NCBI GenBank assembly: GCA_039105265.1
Contig: JAPFFF010000013.1
Coordinates: forward strand, 1,302,001 to 1,366,000
DNA from: Tritrichomonas musculus
Lineage: Eukaryota; Parabasalia; Tritrichomonadida; Tritrichomonadidae
DNA: 64,000 nucleotides
Direction: 5' to 3'
Numbering within the stretch: position 1 is the first letter of the stretch; each line of letters opens with the position of its first letter. The notes below the pieces were generated by a model that saw nothing but the letters and a program-made list of their open reading frames with translations, had not been told where the DNA came from and ran no database searches. Below are positions 9,410 through 19,579 of the stretch, piece after piece. Both the position numbers and the translations under genes were made by a program.

Positions 9410-11692
9410 ATGAATAAAGAAAAAACGTATCAAATTATTTCTAATTCGGAAACATGCTTTATTCCTTCTTTTTTCCCTCTGATAAGCAATGTGGATCCCA
9501 GTATTTATAAAAATTTGATTGAGAAAAAACAATATAACATTAAATCAAACGTAAGAAGAGATGTTTTGCAATATTTTCTAAATAACTGGATAACAAATGA
9601 AATACCAAACATTACTAGTGATAACATTTATGAATATCATCAATTGTGTGAAGAATTTGATCGCATGAAAAATTTGCTTCAAATATCCAAAAAAATTCTC
9701 CAAAAAAAAGTTAGTTTGCAAAAGAAAGGAAGCAAACTTAGCCAAAAACTACAAGTTCAACAAAACAAGCTAACAGAGAAAACAGAAAAATACCATTCAA
9801 TTATTCACATTTTATTTGAAAACATGACCAAATGTCATTCGGCATTTATTGAAAATAAGATGATGATTTTGGATGCCTGTGAGCACTATGACACACGATA
9901 TGTAGACTTATTTACAAGGAAAGAAATAGAGCAAGATAAAGTATCATATGTAATCTTGGACCATGAAAAATTAACCGTTGGTGTGCTCAATTACGACGAA
10001 AATGGAAATGAGATTTTCATTCCGAAAACGATCATTTTTGACTCAAAAGAATTCACTGTAACGGCTATCTGTAATTTCGCCTTTATGGAAGTGAAGAAGT
10101 TAAAATCAATCAAGTTTGCTGATGATTCAGAATTGAAGTTCATTGGTGAATCAGCATTCTATGGAAGTGGAATTGAAAGCATCTCAATTCCGAAGCATGT
10201 TCAATCAATTGACGATCAAGCGTTTGCGCACTGTGTTCATCTCAAAAGCGTTGAATTTCAATTTGACTCAGAATTGGAATCAATTGGCAGTCGTGCTTTT
10301 TCATGGTCAGAGATTAAAAGGCTCTCGATTCCATCAGGAATTTCTTGCCTAAGTGAAGATGTCTTCGAAAATACGCCAAATTTGAGAGAAGTTGTTGTTC
10401 ATCGAAATGAGAATCAAAATATTTTATGTATCGACAATTCACTGATTGTAACTAAATCAGATTTAAAAAGTGATTTTCATGATGTTCTTCTTTTTGCACC
10501 AAGAAACATTAGATCAGTGAAAATTCCATCACAAATCAAGCGAATTGCACCCTTTGCTTTCTCTAAATGTTACAAACTTCACAATATCGAAATAGAAGAG
10601 AATTCGCAATTGGAAATAATAGATAGATATGCATTTGAATCATCTTTTATTTTTACAATTGATATTCCAAATCAAGTCAAAAAAATTGCTGACTTTGCCT
10701 TTCAAAATTGTGAGTATTTAGAGTATGTCAAATTTTCAAATTGTTCAAAATTGACTGAAATTGGCAAATTTGCTTTCTCTTATTCTTCTCTCAAAAATAT
10801 CGAAATTCCATCTCATATCAAAAAACTTGAAGTAATTAAACCTTCTTTTTCAGAAGATTCAGAATTAATTTCAATTGGAAAGTCAGCATTTTTTCGATCA
10901 CAAATACACAAAATTATAATTCCATCGAGTGTTACAAAAATCAAAAGAAACGCTTTTGGTTATTGTCTCAATTTAAAGTCAGTTGAATTTGGTAATGAAT
11001 CAAAACTGAAATCAATTGGCAAGTATTCATTTTCACATTCTTCTTTAGAAAGAATTTCCTTCCCTTCCAGTGTTGAAAGGCTCAAGAAAGGCTTGTTTTT
11101 AAACACATCAAAATTGGTTGATGTTCAAATAATTCAAAGTAGTCAACAAAATTTTTCCTATATTGATAACTCCTTTATTGTTGATATTTTTAATTCTCTC
11201 ATTTTTGCTCGTCGTAACATCAAAAAGGCGGTTATTCCATCATCAATCGTTGAAATAGCGCCATATGCATTTTATGGTTGCAAACAGCTTCAAGATGTAA
11301 TTTTTTCAAGTCATTCAAAATTGAAATCAATTGGAAGTTATGCGTTTTCTAAATCATCTTTAAGATTCATTCAAATTCCACTTCACCTCACCTTGATTGA
11401 AAAATTTGCATTTTTTGAATGCTTGCAATTTTGTAAAATTGAATTTCCTGCCGAATCAGAATTGACCAAAATAGGCAATTTTGCTTTTTCAAACACATCG
11501 TTGACAAGCTTCTTGATACCAAAAAAAGTGACAGAAATTGGTGATTGTGCTTTTTCTGATTGCCAAAAATTGAATATCATTGAATTAGATGAAAATTCTG
11601 AAATAAAAGCAGTTAGATTGAACTCCTTTTATGCATCATCACTTAAAGTAGCATTTTTTCCTCCCAGCAAGATTTCAGTTGTGCATTTGTAA
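9410..11692 (+). CDS. BspA-like leucine-rich repeat protein
   Basis: The 760-residue protein has an N-terminal region of about 180 residues, partly helical and possibly a degenerate BTB-like domain (VRRDVLQYFLNNW, YEYHQLCEEFDRMKNLL). From about residue 190 to 750 it is made of treponemal-type LRR_5 repeats with the cores SIPKHVQSIDDQAFAHC, LKSVEF, ELESIGSRAFSWSEIKRLSIP and similar. This is the BspA-like family, hugely expanded in trichomonads. Members with signal or membrane segments sit at the surface, but none is seen here, so this copy is probably cytosolic or secreted unconventionally. Binding to proteins is the inferred role. It shares its promoter gap with the TBC gene. The start is the first ATG after the gap and the frame is intact. 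Confidence 0.85.
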   Translation: MNKEKTYQIISNSETCFIPSFFPLISNVDPSIYKNLIEKKQYNIKSNVRRDVLQYFLNNWITNEIPNITSDNIYEYHQLCEEFDRMKNLLQISKKILQKKVSLQKKGSKLSQKLQVQQNKLTEKTEKYHSIIHILFENMTKCHSAFIENKMMILDACEHYDTRYVDLFTRKEIEQDKVSYVILDHEKLTVGVLNYDENGNEIFIPKTIIFDSKEFTVTAICNFAFMEVKKLKSIKFADDSELKFIGESAFYGSGIESISIPKHVQSIDDQAFAHCVHLKSVEFQFDSELESIGSRAFSWSEIKRLSIPSGISCLSEDVFENTPNLREVVVHRNENQNILCIDNSLIVTKSDLKSDFHDVLLFAPRNIRSVKIPSQIKRIAPFAFSKCYKLHNIEIEENSQLEIIDRYAFESSFIFTIDIPNQVKKIADFAFQNCEYLEYVKFSNCSKLTEIGKFAFSYSSLKNIEIPSHIKKLEVIKPSFSEDSELISIGKSAFFRSQIHKIIIPSSVTKIKRNAFGYCLNLKSVEFGNESKLKSIGKYSFSHSSLERISFPSSVERLKKGLFLNTSKLVDVQIIQSSQQNFSYIDNSFIVDIFNSLIFARRNIKKAVIPSSIVEIAPYAFYGCKQLQDVIFSSHSKLKSIGSYAFSKSSLRFIQIPLHLTLIEKFAFFECLQFCKIEFPAESELTKIGNFAFSNTSLTSFLIPKKVTEIGDCAFSDCQKLNIIELDENSEIKAVRLNSFYASSLKVAFFPPSKISVVHL

Positions 11693-11750
11693 TCCAACAT
11701 TGAATGTCTTTTTCAGAAAAATATAGAATTGATTTTAATTATTTGTGTAC

Positions 11751-11810
11751 ACCACTTTTTGAGAACATAAACTATTTAAAAAGTTTTTTATAAAAAAAAA
11801 AAAAAAAAGA
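11751..11810. repeat. Dispersed stem motif and A-run between convergent genes
   Basis: CCACTTTTTGAGAACATAAA followed by CTATTTAAAAAGT forms a 7-base stem (ACTTTTT/AAAAAGT) and is followed by a run of As. Close relatives occur at 2348-2380 and 21211-21240. Here it lies 60 bases after the LRR gene stop, so a 3'-end role is possible. Confidence 0.3.
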
Positions 11811-11895
11811 TTAATCTTTTTATTTTTAAATTTATCATTTGTTAAATAAAACTAAATTGTTTTATTAAGGCTAATTTAAAAAATTAATTGCCTAC

Positions 11896-12906
11896 TTATG
11901 GACGACCAAACATATGTGCTGCAGTGTTTTGGGCCATGACTCCAACAAGGCTGTGTGGTACGTAAGGTTCTTCCAAATATTTAATTTCTTCATCGTTCAA
12001 TTCAACCTTGACTGACTTTACAGCTGAATCAATATGGGACTTCTTTGTAGCACCAATTGTTGCAATTGTTTTCTTGTAACGGAGCCAAGCGAGTGAAACT
12101 TCAGTCATTGATACGTTTTTCTTTGTTGAGAGTTCAAGAACGCGATCAATAATTGCTTGATCTTGATCAGCAGTTTTATCGTACTTCGATTTAGCGAAGG
12201 CATCCAATTGGGAACGCTTTGATGTTTCTCCTGGACGGCGTGAAAGACGTCCTGAAGCAAGGGAACTGTATGGAGTAATTGCGATATTTTCTTCTTGGCA
12301 TAATGGAAACATTTCACGTTCATCTTCACGCATAATTAAATTGTAATGAGATTGAACAGAAACAAATTGCTCCCAGCCTTTTGAACGGGCGATTGCGTTG
12401 GCTTTGGCCAATTGATAAGCGCAACAATTAGAAATACCGATGTATTTTATTTTGCCTTCTTGGATATATTTGTGGAAACATTCTAAATATTCCTCAATTG
12501 GGTTTAAGAAATCCCACCAGTGGAGAATATATAAATCGATGTAATCCACTTGTAATCTTTTCAGGGAATTATTGAGACATTCTTCAACATAATCGCGTAC
12601 CGAAACATTATCTTTGGATGGATTTGATCCTTTTGGTGAAATTTTGGTAGCAATAATTACATCTGATCGTTTGGCACATTCTTTAAGGATTTTTCCAAGG
12701 CATTCTTCACTACCTCCATTTTGATATGACATAGCGGTATCGAAAAAGTTGATTCCTTGTGAAAGAGCATAATTAACTATTTCTTTTGATTCTTCATATG
12801 GCAAAATCCAAGTACCATTGTCTCCTTGTTGAATTCCATAGCTCATGCATCCCAAACATACTTTGGAAACTTTCAAATCGGAGTTGCCAAGCTTGATATA
12901 TTCCAT
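11896..12906 (-). CDS. Aldo/keto reductase
   Basis: The 336-residue product is a full-length aldo/keto reductase of the bacterial yeast-type YajO/GPR group. The catalytic tetrad is visible: Asp56 and Tyr61 in FFDTAMSYQNGGSE, Lys88 in IIATKIS and His129 in LYILHWWD. The NADPH-binding C-terminal part is present (ATIGATKKSHIDSAVKSV). It should reduce aldehydes or ketones in the cytosol using NADPH. No signal peptide is seen. An initiator-like TCACT lies at 12912-12916, 6 bases before the ATG, and a TTGAAAAAGTTTGAAAA block lies further upstream. The gene converges with the LRR gene; 203 bases separate the two stops. Confidence 0.9.
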   Translation of the reverse strand: MEYIKLGNSDLKVSKVCLGCMSYGIQQGDNGTWILPYEESKEIVNYALSQGINFFDTAMSYQNGGSEECLGKILKECAKRSDVIIATKISPKGSNPSKDNVSVRDYVEECLNNSLKRLQVDYIDLYILHWWDFLNPIEEYLECFHKYIQEGKIKYIGISNCCAYQLAKANAIARSKGWEQFVSVQSHYNLIMREDEREMFPLCQEENIAITPYSSLASGRLSRRPGETSKRSQLDAFAKSKYDKTADQDQAIIDRVLELSTKKNVSMTEVSLAWLRYKKTIATIGATKKSHIDSAVKSVKVELNDEEIKYLEEPYVPHSLVGVMAQNTAAHMFGRP

Positions 12907-12911
12907 AAAAA

Positions 12912-12916
12912 AGTGA
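12912..12916 (-). promoter_or_regulatory. Initiator-like TCACT for the aldo/keto reductase
   Basis: TCACT read on the minus strand fits the trichomonad initiator TCA(+1)YW and lies just upstream of the ATG, as expected for the very short 5' leaders of this group. Confidence 0.5.
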
Positions 12917-13784
12917 ATTTACTAATTTTCAAACTTTTTCAATTAATAAATTACATCCATATTTTCGTATTGAAAAAAGAAAACACTCTCAATATATAAA
13001 GGCCAATTTTATCATCAAGGTCAAAATTAATAGATTCAATTGATCTTTTCATACGATTTTTTTCTAAAAAATATCAAAGAAACTTTTTGAAAAATTCGAG
13101 CATATAATTGTGAAGAAAAATCGTATAATTTGAAATCATTCAAAATAACTTTAAATAAAATATTAATATTAAGGTAAATTAAATTTACATCATTCACGTA
13201 AATCATCATTTCTATTATTTTCTAGCAATACGAATTATATTAAGGAAATGATAACATTACTTAATATGAGTAAAATTTTATAATATTAGTAATATATTAA
13301 AAAATATTTATTCAATATCTTGAAATTTTATTATTATTTTTTATTATGGCAATCTCATTATAACTTTTTAGAAGTTGATAATCTAAATGATAAATTTCTA
13401 TTTAAAAAATTTTTTTATGAGATATAAAAACTTTTGTAAAATAAATGTTGAATAGGAGAGTAATATATCTTTTTTATTTTGATATTATACTAACATTGCT
13501 TAAAAACATAAAAAAATATAAATTTTTTGTAAAATAAATCAAATATTTGCATTATAAAAATCCACGCATTTTATACCAATTAAAATCAAAAAAGATCATA
13601 CTTCTTGAATTAATTGGTTTGGCATTCAGGAAGATATACATATAAATAAATGAAGGTTAGCAAATTGATCCTATTCTAACTTTATAAAACCAACACAAAA
13701 TAAACAAATTATAAAAAATAAGAGAAATCAATAAATTTAATTTATTAAATAAAACAATTAAAACATTAAATACAAATATTTTTC
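12917..13784. other. AT-rich intergenic stretch
   Basis: No gene is seen. A possible hairpin pairs the ATACGATTTTT segment near 13052 with AAAAATCGTAT near 13117. One CTTTTTGAA motif lies at 13083-13091, in the upstream region of the reductase. Confidence 0.5.
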
Positions 13785-14741
13785 TTACAAAGAGATAATG
13801 TTCATCATTACTCTTCCTTTGATTCCTTGTTCAGCCAGAGTTTTTTCTGGTGATACAACTCCAATGCCATTGACATGCAATTCGAAGTTATCAAAGAACA
13901 ACTTATCTTCATCATCTTCTTCATCAATTGTTTGAATTGCAACCCATGCATAAACGTCTTCTCCTTTTGAATTTGGATCGAATTTTCTAATAATTCTTTG
14001 ATTGCTCATATTAACAGCAACAGTTACTCCTGTCTGTGGTTCTGGTTTCAATGAGTAATATTTTGAGACGACTTCGCCAATTTTTCTCTCAATTTCTTCC
14101 CGCTCAATTTCTTTTTCATTTTCTTCGAAATGCTTGGAATTGTTTTCTTCCATTTCTTTCTTAAATGCTTCTTCTTCCATTCTTTGGAATTCTGTTGTTT
14201 GTTCATCAAAAAGACGTTGTTCAGCTGTTTGAGCAATTCTTTCATTGCTTGGAGACTTTTTGTAAACATGAGAATATGTTGAGGATGAAGCTGTTTCTTG
14301 ATTTTGCTTTTCAGTTTCATCTTCTTTATTCATACTTTCATTATTTTGGTTCTTAAAGTTTTCTTCTTGGCTAGTTGCTGATTGATTGATTTGATCTTGA
14401 AGTGATGATTGGATTGCTGCTTGTAAAGCTGCTTCTTCATCATATTGTTGGTATTGGGAATAATCAGGATAATTAGAGTTAACATGTTCCGATTCTCTTT
14501 CATTATTAAATGATGGTTCTCTACTTTCACGCCTCATGCGTGCTTCACGCTCAGCAAAAAGTTTTGGTGAAATGTAACGATATTGTGAATTGACAGAATT
14601 ACTGTTTGATTGACTAGTTGTTGAATTTGATAAAAAGTAACGAAGCTTTTTTTGGAATTCTGCATTGGTCATCATGCATAGTTCACTGCGAGAAATTCCA
14701 TTTTGAATAAATAAATTTTCATAATCGTTTCTTGAAATCAT
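13785..14741 (-). CDS. UIM-UBX protein, probable p97/Cdc48 adaptor
   Basis: I take ATG 14741 (MISRNDYENLFIQNG) as the start, giving 318 residues; the upstream in-frame ATG at 14843 adds a segment that looks non-coding, and initiator-like TCATT lies at 14762-14766 between them. Residues about 101-117 form a canonical ubiquitin-interacting motif, DEEAALQAAIQSSLQDQ. A long charged, helical region rich in E/K follows (about 160-215), and the C-terminal 85 residues match a UBX fold (VTVAVNMSNQRIIRKFD to GRVMMNIISL). The UIM plus UBX combination is typical of cofactors that bring ubiquitinated substrates to the p97/Cdc48 ATPase. The N-terminal part may contain a small helical domain. The protein should be cytosolic or nuclear. 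Confidence 0.75.
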   Translation of the reverse strand: MISRNDYENLFIQNGISRSELCMMTNAEFQKKLRYFLSNSTTSQSNSNSVNSQYRYISPKLFAEREARMRRESREPSFNNERESEHVNSNYPDYSQYQQYDEEAALQAAIQSSLQDQINQSATSQEENFKNQNNESMNKEDETEKQNQETASSSTYSHVYKKSPSNERIAQTAEQRLFDEQTTEFQRMEEEAFKKEMEENNSKHFEENEKEIEREEIERKIGEVVSKYYSLKPEPQTGVTVAVNMSNQRIIRKFDPNSKGEDVYAWVAIQTIDEEDDEDKLFFDNFELHVNGIGVVSPEKTLAEQGIKGRVMMNIISL

Positions 14742-14761
14742 TTTTGGTTGATTAAATAAAA

Positions 14762-14766
14762 AATGA
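14762..14766 (-). promoter_or_regulatory. Initiator-like TCATT for the UIM-UBX gene
   Basis: TCATT on the minus strand, 20 bases before ATG 14741, fits TCAYW and supports that start over the upstream in-frame ATG. Confidence 0.4.
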
Positions 14767-15076
14767 TGTGATAAAATTATAAAAAATTTTGAATATTTCT
14801 TATTTATCTGGCCACCTAAAATTCTGATATATTCAATGCTCATATCAAAATTTGAGAGTTTATGCTCTCAATTTTTGAGAATATAAAATTAGATAATTCA
14901 ATGGTTAAGTGTTCAAATAAAAATTTTTTTTCATTAATATATCGAAAAATATAAAAGCAATTAAAGTTAATGTATTTTTAATATAATCTATAAATCATTA
15001 ATAAAAGTACATTTTATTTTTAACCAATATTATGAAATAAACTAACTAATAATATAAGAATCTTTTTAATATATTA

Positions 15077-17012
15077 TCATTTTGATATAGATTTCAAATA
15101 TTCTGTTGTTTCATTGTTGCTAACGTCAGCAGCAACTTGTCCAGTGTTATTTTTTTCAGATATCGAAATCAATTTTTCATTTAAAATGAATTCAGCAATT
15201 TCTTTTTTATTTGATTTTGCAGCAACATGAAGAATTGTTTCATAAAAATGAAAAAAATTAAATTCCATCTTTATTTTTAATTTTCGGATCTATATTTTTT
15301 AATCCAATCAAAATTTTCACAATTTCAAAGAATCCATTCTCAACGGCCAGATGCAAAGGAGTATTGTTATTATTGTTCAGTGCGTTAACATCAACTTTTT
15401 CAAGGCCAATAAGAATTTTTACTGATTCGATCTTTCCTTCCTTAGCAGCCAAGTGAAGTGGAGTATTTCCTTCATTATTTTTTATATTAAAATCGATTCC
15501 TTGTCTATTGCATAAAATCTGCAAAACTGGAGGATTTTTAATTGCCAAGTGAAGTGATGTAAAACCATCAGAATTTTTGGCATTTACATCAACATCATCA
15601 AAAGAGCAGAAATAATCAACAATTTCAGGCGTTCCGTTCAGTACAGAATATATCAATGGTGTTGATCCTTCTTTATTTGGCAATTGTCGTAACTTTTCAT
15701 CTAAGGAATTGATCAGCTTGACAATTTGAAGGTCTTTTGTCAAAATTGAGAGGTGCATGTACGTTAATTGATCGTTAGTTATGGCTGTTGAATTGATACG
15801 ATTTTTGTATTTGAGTAAAGACTTGATTACATCGATTGATGGTTGTCGCAATGCATGGTGTAAACAAGTATCCCCAGAAAAACTCTTTGCATTCAAATCC
15901 ACTTTTTCATTACTACACAGTAATTCAATTATTTTTATATTTTTTCTTTGAACAGCAAAAAAAATGGGAGTCTTTTGTTCACCATTCTGGATGTTTAGGT
16001 CTGTATTTTTATTTTCAATAAGAAATGTGGCCATCTCGTCATTACCGTAAAAAATTGCTTGGTGGAGCATGTATTGATGGGTTGGGCTCTCAATATTTAC
16101 ACAATTTGGATTCAATACGCAAGCAATTCTTAACAATTCTGAATAACCGTTTTTAGCAATTTTGAAACATATTTGATTAAATTCTGAGTCAATTGAAAAT
16201 TTTGAATCAATGCCATTCAAATTTTTCAATAGGCAATCAATGTTACTATAACGTAAACTCAATTTAATGGTATCATTTGGCGATGGCTCAAGATATTCGA
16301 CAATATCATTTCGAAAAAATTTAATTGCTGTTTGTACAACACTGAGGTCAGTGAATGAAATATTTTCGCCTTCCAATATATGAATAATTTCATAATTGCC
16401 TCCAGCAACGGCGAAATTTGCTATCATCCTGCTTTTTCTTACATTGTTCATGAAGAGGAATTTGAAAATTTTCATTGAACCAAAAAATGCTGATATATCA
16501 AGAAATGAGGGATCTTGGGTTCTATCAATTTTATAATTTTTAAAGTTCATTTGAGTATTTATATCAATGTTTGTATGTGCCAAAGTATCTTGGAAAGTGT
16601 TTATATCATCGTTTTTAATTGTTTCGATTATACTATTATATTTTTCTAAATCTGGATTCTTGAGTTGTATGACCATTGGATTATAAACTCCCATTTTTCT
16701 TAATTCGCCTAGAAAATTTGATGGAATGTGAAATCCTGTCCATCTAAAATGTGGGAAATCTTTAAGAATATGATCTTTTAAAAAAGTAATAATTGATAAC
16801 AAAAAATTGATTTTCTTTGGTCGAATAAAAACGCATTTTCTTATGATTTGTAATAAATGTAAAAGGAATTCTTTTTTGGATAAAATATTTGATTCCTTAA
16901 TAAAAGAAATCACTTGGTCAATATCGTCGTTATCAAACACTTGTTCTTGCATTTGTTTTAATGAATCAAAATACTCTTTTTTTGAATTCACTATTTGAAC
17001 AATATCATTCAT
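15077..17012 (-). CDS. Ankyrin-repeat protein (DUF3447-type N-terminus) with a 25-base interruption
   Basis: The main frame (17012 to 15258) gives 584 residues. An N-terminal region of about 200 residues of the kind found in trichomonad ankyrin proteins (DUF3447-like) comes first, then about ten ankyrin repeats, well formed at the end (NNEGNTPLHLAAKEGKIES, NNNNTPLHLAVENGFFE). The frame stops right after KIKNKDG. A further unit, TILHVAAKSNKKEIAEFILN, and a C-terminal tail follow in another frame to 15077. Only 25 AT-rich bases (15239-15263) lie between the Gly codon and the Thr codon of that unit, where three would be expected, so 22 bases look inserted exactly at a repeat boundary. It could be a tiny intron, a recent indel or an error. 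The protein probably binds other proteins in the cytosol. Confidence 0.75.
15239..15263 (-). other. 25-base interruption at an ankyrin unit boundary, possible tiny intron
   Basis: Between the codons for KDG and TILHV lies ATTTAATTTTTTTCATTTTT plus five bases. Removing 22 bases would restore one continuous ankyrin frame. There is no GT-AG pair. Confidence 0.4.
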
Positions 17013-17797
17013 TTTTTTTTATAAAATTATCTTAATTTTATTAAAATCAATTATTGAAAGATTTTCTTCAACACCTTTTCAAATTTTGTAATACATGACT
17101 TTTTGTATCAACTACAAATAATATTGTTTTTTTGATGAAATAATTAAAAATTGTTTTTTAGTTTTAAAAGAGTATTTTTTGAAATAATTATTTTTTGAAT
17201 ATTGTTTTTTAATAATTAATTCAAAAAAAAAATTGAATTAGAATATGTTTATATGAATAATAAATATATATAAATAGTAACTCCCTATTATATAATCTTC
17301 TATTATTGAATTATATATGTAAAAATCAATAAGTAACTGAAAAATACATTTTTATTATATTGATTATATAATACAATTTAATATAATAATAATTTGTAGA
17401 TGTAAAATTAATTAAATGGTTTATTTTCATATAAAATTCCAAAAAAAAAGATTTTTAATATAAGAATATAAAATTGAAAAAAAATGATATATGGAAATAG
17501 ATTTTCATTTTCTGTTTTTTGATAAATTTACCCTTTTAAAAAATATAATACTTACCTCATTTATGGTTTTCTTAGGATTAGATAAAGAAAAAGAGAAAAT
17601 AATGTTTTATTCAAATATTTCTAAACTAAAGAAATAATTCTATGAAACTTTAGAAATATAAGATTTTTAATTCAAGATTATTTTCAAATGTCAAAAAAAA
17701 AAAAAAAAAAACATTATTACATTCTTTAGAACATCTCATTTTGTTTTTTGAAAATACTTAAAACTTTTGAAAAAAAGGTTTGGGGTATTCAGAAATT
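17013..17797. other. AT-rich intergenic stretch
   Basis: Nothing recognisable beyond A- and T-runs, including an A-run at about 17694-17710. Confidence 0.5.
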
Positions 17798-17882
17798 AAA
17801 TGAACGGAACTTTTTCAAATAATTATAGTTAATAAAATTTTGAATAAATATATATTAAAATGAACGGAACTTTTTCAAATAA
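17798..17882 (+). promoter_or_regulatory. Two direct copies of a 25-base motif upstream of the glucosidase
   Basis: The 25-base sequence beginning AAATGAACGGAACTTTTTCA and ending AATAA occurs at 17798-17822 and 17858-17882, exactly 60 bases apart, 50-135 bases before the gene start. A relative (GAACTTTTTCAAATAA) occurs at 33999-34014 in intergenic DNA. It is a promoter-element candidate, or part of a small dispersed repeat. Confidence 0.4.
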
Positions 17883-17915
17883 CATTTTGAAATTTCATTT
17901 TTAAAAAAAATGATT

Positions 17916-17920
17916 TCACT
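17916..17920 (+). promoter_or_regulatory. Initiator-like TCACT for the glucosidase
   Basis: TCACT lies 13 bases before ATG 17933 and fits the trichomonad initiator TCAYW. Confidence 0.45.
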
Positions 17921-17932
17921 TTTAAAGGAATC

Positions 17933-19579
17933 ATGCAAAAGACATGGTGGAAAGAAGCTGTGGTATATCAAATATATCCACGAAGTTTTCAAGACACAAC
18001 AGGCAATGGAATTGGTGATTTGAAAGGCATCACAAAGCGACTTGAATATCTCAAAGAACTCGGAGTCAACGTTATCTGGCTTTCACCAGTTTACAAATCA
18101 CCAAACGACGATAATGGATACGACATTAGTGACTACGAAGACATCATGACAGAGTTTGGCACGATGGCAGACTGGGAAGAAATGCTCAAGAAGATGCACG
18201 AACTCGGAATCAAGCTTGTCATGGATCTTGTTGTTAACCACACCTCAGATGAGCACAAATGGTTCATTGAATCCCGAAAGAGCAAAGATAATCCGTACCG
18301 AGATTATTACATCTGGCGTGATCCAAAAGCACCAGGTGTTCCACCCAACAATTGGACCTCAGCCTTCAGTGGTTCCGCATGGAAATTTGATGAAGCAACA
18401 GGACAATACTTCTTGCATCTTTTCTCAAAGAAACAACCAGATTTAAACTGGGACAATCCGAAAGTACGAAAGGAAGTATTCGATATGATGAAATTCTGGT
18501 TCGACAAAGGAATCGATGGATTCAGAATGGACGTTATTTCAATGATTTCAAAGGTTGAAGGCTTGCCTGATGGTGGAGCAGAACAATACACAAATGGCCC
18601 TCATATTCACGAATACTTACAAGAGATGAATCGTGAAGTTCTTTCCAAATACGACTGCATGAGTGTTGGTGAGTGTCCAAACGTCAACTTTGAACAAGCA
18701 ATTGAATACACTGGTCCAAACCGCCATGAACTCAACATGCTCTTCCAATTCGAATTGATGGATGTCGACTCAGGACCAAATGGCAAATTCTTCTTGGTTC
18801 CATTCGACCTCGTCAAGTTCAAGCACATCCAAACACGCTGGCAAAAGGGACTTGAAGGAAAGGCTTGGAATTCGATCTACTTGAGCAACCATGACCAACC
18901 AAGGCCCGTTTCTCGCTTTGGAAATGATTCTCCTGAATTCAGAAAAGTTAGTGCAAAGATGCTCGGAACAATGAATCACACACTTCAAGGAACACCATAT
19001 ATTTACCAAGGTGAAGAACTCGGAATGACAAATGTTCCATTCGATAACATTGATGAATTCAGCGACTTGGAAACATTGAACTTCTGGGATGAAAACGTCA
19101 TCCATGGAAAGATGGACAGGGAAGAAGCAATGAAAGCTTTCAGATTCAAAGGACGCGATAATGCAAGAACTCCAATGCAATGGGACGCAACTGAAAATGC
19201 AGGTTTCACAACTGGAAAGCCTTGGTTGAAAGTTAATCCAAATTACAAGACAATCAATGCTGAAGAATCATTGAAGGATCCCGATTCAGTCTTCCATTAT
19301 TATCAGAAATTGATCAAGCTCAGGCACGAATATGATATCATCGTATACGGAACATACGACGAATATTACCCAGAAGACAAGAACTTGTATGTATACACAA
19401 GAACCCTCAACAATCAAAAATTGTTTGTTGCTCTCAACTTCACAAAAGATACTCAAAAACTCCAAATCCCAGAAGGACTTGACTTCTCAGGTTCCAAGTT
19501 ATTAATATCAAATTATGAAAACAAAGATACAATTCCAACACAACTTCGTCCTTACGAAGCTATCGTTTATTTAAAATAA
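17933..19579 (+). CDS. Oligo-1,6-glucosidase / alpha-glucosidase, GH13, bacterial type
   Basis: The 548-residue enzyme is a complete GH13 alpha-glucosidase of the bacterial oligo-1,6-glucosidase/trehalose-6-phosphate hydrolase group. The N-terminus WWKEAVVYQIYPRSFQDT and the conserved regions LVMDLVVNHTSDEH, GFRMDVI, VGECP and YLSNHDQPR are all present. The nucleophile is Asp200, the acid/base Glu247 and the transition-state stabiliser Asp321. The Val after the nucleophile (MDVI) is the residue linked to alpha-1,6 specificity in this group. Length matches bacterial enzymes (550-560) and there is no signal peptide, so it should cleave short isomalto- or malto-oligosaccharides in the cytosol. 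The gene is much richer in G+C than its surroundings. Similarity to bacterial enzymes suggests lateral transfer. The stop overlaps TAAA. Confidence 0.92.
   Translation: MQKTWWKEAVVYQIYPRSFQDTTGNGIGDLKGITKRLEYLKELGVNVIWLSPVYKSPNDDNGYDISDYEDIMTEFGTMADWEEMLKKMHELGIKLVMDLVVNHTSDEHKWFIESRKSKDNPYRDYYIWRDPKAPGVPPNNWTSAFSGSAWKFDEATGQYFLHLFSKKQPDLNWDNPKVRKEVFDMMKFWFDKGIDGFRMDVISMISKVEGLPDGGAEQYTNGPHIHEYLQEMNREVLSKYDCMSVGECPNVNFEQAIEYTGPNRHELNMLFQFELMDVDSGPNGKFFLVPFDLVKFKHIQTRWQKGLEGKAWNSIYLSNHDQPRPVSRFGNDSPEFRKVSAKMLGTMNHTLQGTPYIYQGEELGMTNVPFDNIDEFSDLETLNFWDENVIHGKMDREEAMKAFRFKGRDNARTPMQWDATENAGFTTGKPWLKVNPNYKTINAEESLKDPDSVFHYYQKLIKLRHEYDIIVYGTYDEYYPEDKNLYVYTRTLNNQKLFVALNFTKDTQKLQIPEGLDFSGSKLLISNYENKDTIPTQLRPYEAIVYLK

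Noticed and set aside
10143-10352. Short plus-strand frame inside the BspA-like gene
   Set aside because: It is a shadow frame of a well-supported LRR gene.
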